A stretch of 17,371 nucleotides of DNA from Bacteroidota bacterium (GTDB lineage Bacteria; Bacteroidota; Bacteroidia; Bacteroidales; Bacteroidaceae). Below, in pieces: positions 15,016-17,371 of the stretch. The first letter of the stretch is position 1; every line of letters begins with the position of its first letter. The stretch covers positions 1-17,371 of the forward strand of contig JAEXAJ010000089.1 in assembly GCA_023458215.1 (NCBI GenBank), in the 5' to 3' direction. The notes under the pieces are model-generated. The model saw only the letters and a program-made list of their open reading frames with translations, was not told where the DNA came from and did no database searches. A program made the translations under genes and the position numbers.

Positions 15016-15996
15016 ATGGGAATATTATCTAAAATAGGATGCTTCATCATCGGGTGGAATCCCGACATCCTGAAAGAATGTGGTGAGTCCAGCTATCGGG
15101 CTTTGCGCAGGTATATGTCTGCCATTATCATTCTGATGATTATATGGGGAACTATCGGATATTGCTTTGCCGAAAGGTATATCGAGGTGGGAAGCGTTTT
15201 CGGTAAAATCATGGTTTCCTTAGGCTTTATGCTTATCATTCTTTGTGTGGAGCGCTTCATTATTCTGCACATCGGACGGCTGGGGGCAACGGGTTTCTTT
15301 CGTGGCGTACTGGCTTTTCTGATGGCTGTACTAGGTTCTACTGTGTTCGATCAGATTATCTTCAACAACGACGTGACGGTAAAAATGAAGGAGATTCGCA
15401 CTGAGCAGATTAACCGAGAAATCCCCCGCCGTATCTCCTATCTGGACAATGACATCCGCAGGGTGACCCACTTGATAGACTCTATCGGGCAGGAAAATAT
15501 TGTCCTTTACGAGAAGCTGGCAAAGAATCCGGTAATAACTACCACCGATGTAAGCACCACTACCAAGCAGACCGGTACTGCCAATGACGGCAAACCCATT
15601 GAGGAAAAGATAACAAACATCAATAAGCGGAGTGTGGAAAATCCCATCAACGGACAAGTGAAATCCAATGAATTGGCTTTGAAGAACTATCAGGAGCAAC
15701 TCAACAGTTATCAGGAGAAGAAGATTTCCGTAGCCGACGATGTCCGCAAAGAGTATGAGAAGGCTCATGTAGGATTCTTGGAAGAGTTACAGGCACTCTT
15801 CTCGATTCTGTTCGAAAATCCCATTGCTTTTGGGTTCTATATGTTCTTGTTTATGTTCCTGATGTTCCTCGAATTGCTTGTTGTGACCAGTAAGGGTGGT
15901 GATACGCGTTGCGACTATGAACTGATTGTGGAGCATCAACTGAATATAAAGAAGCGTACATTGTCGGAGACGGAAAAGCGGTTGCTGAATAATTAG
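15016..15996 (+). CDS. DUF4407-like membrane protein with periplasmic or cytoplasmic coiled-coil domain
   Basis: A 326-residue membrane protein. Hydrophobic segments lie at about 34-52, 62-84 and 95-117, then a long polar helical region (about 120-255, with Glu/Lys/Gln heptads and a Thr-rich stretch at 174-188), and a last membrane segment at 269-291. The layout, the CVERFII motif in place of the family LDRFI, the VLGSTVFDQIIF segment and the C-terminal MFLELLVVTSKGG agree with my memory of DUF4407. No function is established for that family to my knowledge. It is translated from 5 nt after the 190-residue gene. It ends 9 nt from the convergent methyltransferase stop with no terminator in the gap. 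Confidence 0.75.
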   Translation: MGILSKIGCFIIGWNPDILKECGESSYRALRRYMSAIIILMIIWGTIGYCFAERYIEVGSVFGKIMVSLGFMLIILCVERFIILHIGRLGATGFFRGVLAFLMAVLGSTVFDQIIFNNDVTVKMKEIRTEQINREIPRRISYLDNDIRRVTHLIDSIGQENIVLYEKLAKNPVITTTDVSTTTKQTGTANDGKPIEEKITNINKRSVENPINGQVKSNELALKNYQEQLNSYQEKKISVADDVRKEYEKAHVGFLEELQALFSILFENPIAFGFYMFLFMFLMFLELLVVTSKGGDTRCDYELIVEHQLNIKKRTLSETEKRLLNN

Positions 15997-16005
15997 TAAG
16001 GTTCA

Positions 16006-17208
16006 TCATTTACAACATATCAGCACCTTCTTTTCATCCGCCAAGGTGGTAGCGAACAGATAGGTGTCACCGCCCTCAGCCAACTTTAACCGTTTGCGCA
16101 ACTCTGCTACGGTAGCAGGGAAGTTGCGTACGGTAAGGTTTGCTTTCTTCTCTGCTCCCAGCATCTCTTTTATTTCTTTCTTGTTGAAACTGCAACTGCC
16201 GGCTATCCGGAATTTCCGTCCGGGGAAGTCGGCAATGTATTCATCGGAAGTATAGAGGTGGCTGTTAGGGTGCAGTTTTTCTACCTTATATATAGAAGAA
16301 AGGCTGCGGAAAGCACCGGCTTTAAGGATGGAGGCGTTCGGTTCGTAAAGGTAGGCTTTCAATGTCGGGGTATAGGTGCATGCGCAATCTTTTTCTTGTT
16401 GCCGCGTAAAGGTAAGGGCTTGTTGCCCTTGCGAGTGAGTAAGATTGATGCAATGAATGGGAACCTCTTCTGTAGAAAGGTATTTCTCATGTCCTAATAC
16501 AAGTAGCAATTCCTTGCATTCATTGTTTACTGAAATGATATGCGCCTCTTGTACATGCTTCAAATCGTTCACGGCGAGGGTAAGGTCGAGCATGGGGGAT
16601 AGCTTTATCAGCACATGTGTTGCTTTTTGGAGCAAGAGCTCTTCTAATGCTGCTACATCCGGTTCGCAATCGCTGATGGCTACGGTTTTCCCTCCATGTC
16701 CGTCACGACGGGCAGGGTCGATGAATATCCAGTCTACGGGCGACATGGATTGCAGGTGCTGCACACTATCTTCATTACAAACAGTGATGTAACATGCGTC
16801 TAGCAGTGGAAAATTATGTGAGGCAATATCGCAAAGGGCATGCTGGCGTTCTACATAAGTGGCTTGCTTAAAACAAGCGGATAGGAAAGCACAATCTATC
16901 CCAAAGCCTCCGGTAAGGTCGGTGAAGGTATCGTGTTTTGTTAAAGCTCCGGTTGCTGCGATCTCTGCCTTATATCGTGCCGTTATCTCCGAAGAACATT
17001 GCTCCATAGAGAGGTGGACCGGATACCGGATACCATCAATACCCGCCCAAGTCGGTACTTTCTCTTTAGCTATCTGCCAACCGGCTATCTGTGTGATAGC
17101 GGCAGGCATATCGACTTCCGGGTACTTGCGAGCTTGCAAAGCAAGGCTACGTACGTCGTCCCGACGATGTTCGCGGATAAAGTTCAGGGTGTCTTCGTTT
17201 AGAGTCAT
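16006..17208 (-). CDS. Class I SAM-dependent methyltransferase with THUMP-like C-terminal domain
   Basis: A 400-residue cytoplasmic protein. The N-terminal 80 residues include QIAGWQIAKEKVPTW, as in Bacteroidetes proteins of this type (PG_1098-like). The Rossmann core shows motif I DLTGGFG (97-103), an acidic residue after the next strand (E120 in YVERQ), and the catalytic-loop pattern FIDPARRD (162-169). The C-terminus, about 335-400, is a small THUMP-like region (KFRIAGSCSFNKKEIKEML, then TVRNFPATVAELRKRL). DPxR/DPPR motifs are typical of RNA methyltransferases, so an RNA target such as tRNA or rRNA is likely; the exact site is unknown. It starts 5 nt after the M15 peptidase stop, so they are probably co-transcribed. 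Confidence 0.9.
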   Translation of the reverse strand: MTLNEDTLNFIREHRRDDVRSLALQARKYPEVDMPAAITQIAGWQIAKEKVPTWAGIDGIRYPVHLSMEQCSSEITARYKAEIAATGALTKHDTFTDLTGGFGIDCAFLSACFKQATYVERQHALCDIASHNFPLLDACYITVCNEDSVQHLQSMSPVDWIFIDPARRDGHGGKTVAISDCEPDVAALEELLLQKATHVLIKLSPMLDLTLAVNDLKHVQEAHIISVNNECKELLLVLGHEKYLSTEEVPIHCINLTHSQGQQALTFTRQQEKDCACTYTPTLKAYLYEPNASILKAGAFRSLSSIYKVEKLHPNSHLYTSDEYIADFPGRKFRIAGSCSFNKKEIKEMLGAEKKANLTVRNFPATVAELRKRLKLAEGGDTYLFATTLADEKKVLICCK

Positions 17209-17213
17209 ATTCT

Positions 17214-17371
17214 TTATGGGATTACTTGATATCTTTCTTTTGCTGTCTGTCTGCTGTACCGGTTAAAGTGCCACCACTCACTCGGCAGTGAACGGAATCC
17301 GGCATCTTTCATTATCCGACGCAGTAATAAACGGTTTTCTCGTTCCTGCTCACTGATTTTCCCATTCTTTA
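17214..17371 (-). CDS. M15 family (VanX-like) D-Ala-D-Ala dipeptidase, C-terminal end
   Basis: Partial gene: the last 51 codons, entering from the right edge, ending in TAA at 17216-17214. The visible protein includes ENRLLLRRIMKDAGFRSLPS followed by EWWHFNRY. The EWWH motif is the C-terminal signature of M15D zinc dipeptidases (VanX/DdpX), where the Glu is the catalytic base and the His a zinc ligand. Such enzymes cleave D-alanyl-D-alanine and may recycle cell-wall dipeptide; the upstream zinc ligands are outside the window. It lies just upstream of the methyltransferase gene with a 5-nt gap, so they are probably in one operon. Confidence 0.85.
   Translation of the reverse strand, partial: KNGKISEQERENRLLLRRIMKDAGFRSLPSEWWHFNRYSRQTAKERYQVIP

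Overview
The window looks like a stretch of a Bacteroides chromosome (gut Bacteroidales). The start of a Bacteroides-type fumarate reductase cytochrome b gene lies at the left edge. Most gene starts are preceded by the Bacteroides sigma-ABfr -7 box (TAnnTTTG, usually TATCTTTG) with short leaders. There are an S41 protease, a parE-coaD overlap, a TonB-dependent receptor with an N-terminal carboxypeptidase-like domain, and a THUMP-like methyltransferase of the kind found in Bacteroidetes. All family names rest on motifs and memory; no database search was possible.

Layout, left to right. (1) 1-96: 5' end of a frdC/sdhC-type gene on the minus strand, its promoter, and a large inverted repeat (246-343) running into the end of the next gene. 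(2) 337-1953: an AraC-type regulator (minus) divergent from a secreted PAP2 phosphatase (plus), with a promoter box for each in the gap. (3) 1965-2052: four tandem 22-bp repeats between convergent genes. (4) 7272 down to 2068, minus strand: a GNAT-fold acyltransferase-like gene, topoisomerase IV subunit B (parE), phosphopantetheine adenylyltransferase (coaD, overlapping parE by 4 bp) and an S41 processing protease. Simple-sequence repeats sit in two of the gaps. (5) 7385-10352: a Ca2+/Na+ antiporter (minus) divergent from a large MscS-type channel (plus), which ends in a strong intrinsic terminator. (6) 14198 down to 10456, minus: a TonB-dependent receptor followed after 44 nt by a secreted TRAP-like metallophosphatase, probably one transcript. 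(7) 14438-15996, plus: a two-gene cassette of an unrecognised 190-residue soluble protein and a DUF4407-like membrane protein. (8) 17371 down to 16006, minus: the end of a VanX-like M15 peptidase and a THUMP-like SAM-dependent methyltransferase.

Most of this is ordinary core genome. The parts least explained by known biology are the two-gene DUF4407-like cassette, the receptor plus phosphatase unit (with a Tyr-to-His change at a metal-ligand position), the acyltransferase-like gene that may belong to the bacterial ceramide synthase family, and three kinds of short repeat that all sit directly against the 3' ends of genes. No rRNA, tRNA, CRISPR array, transposase or riboswitch was seen.
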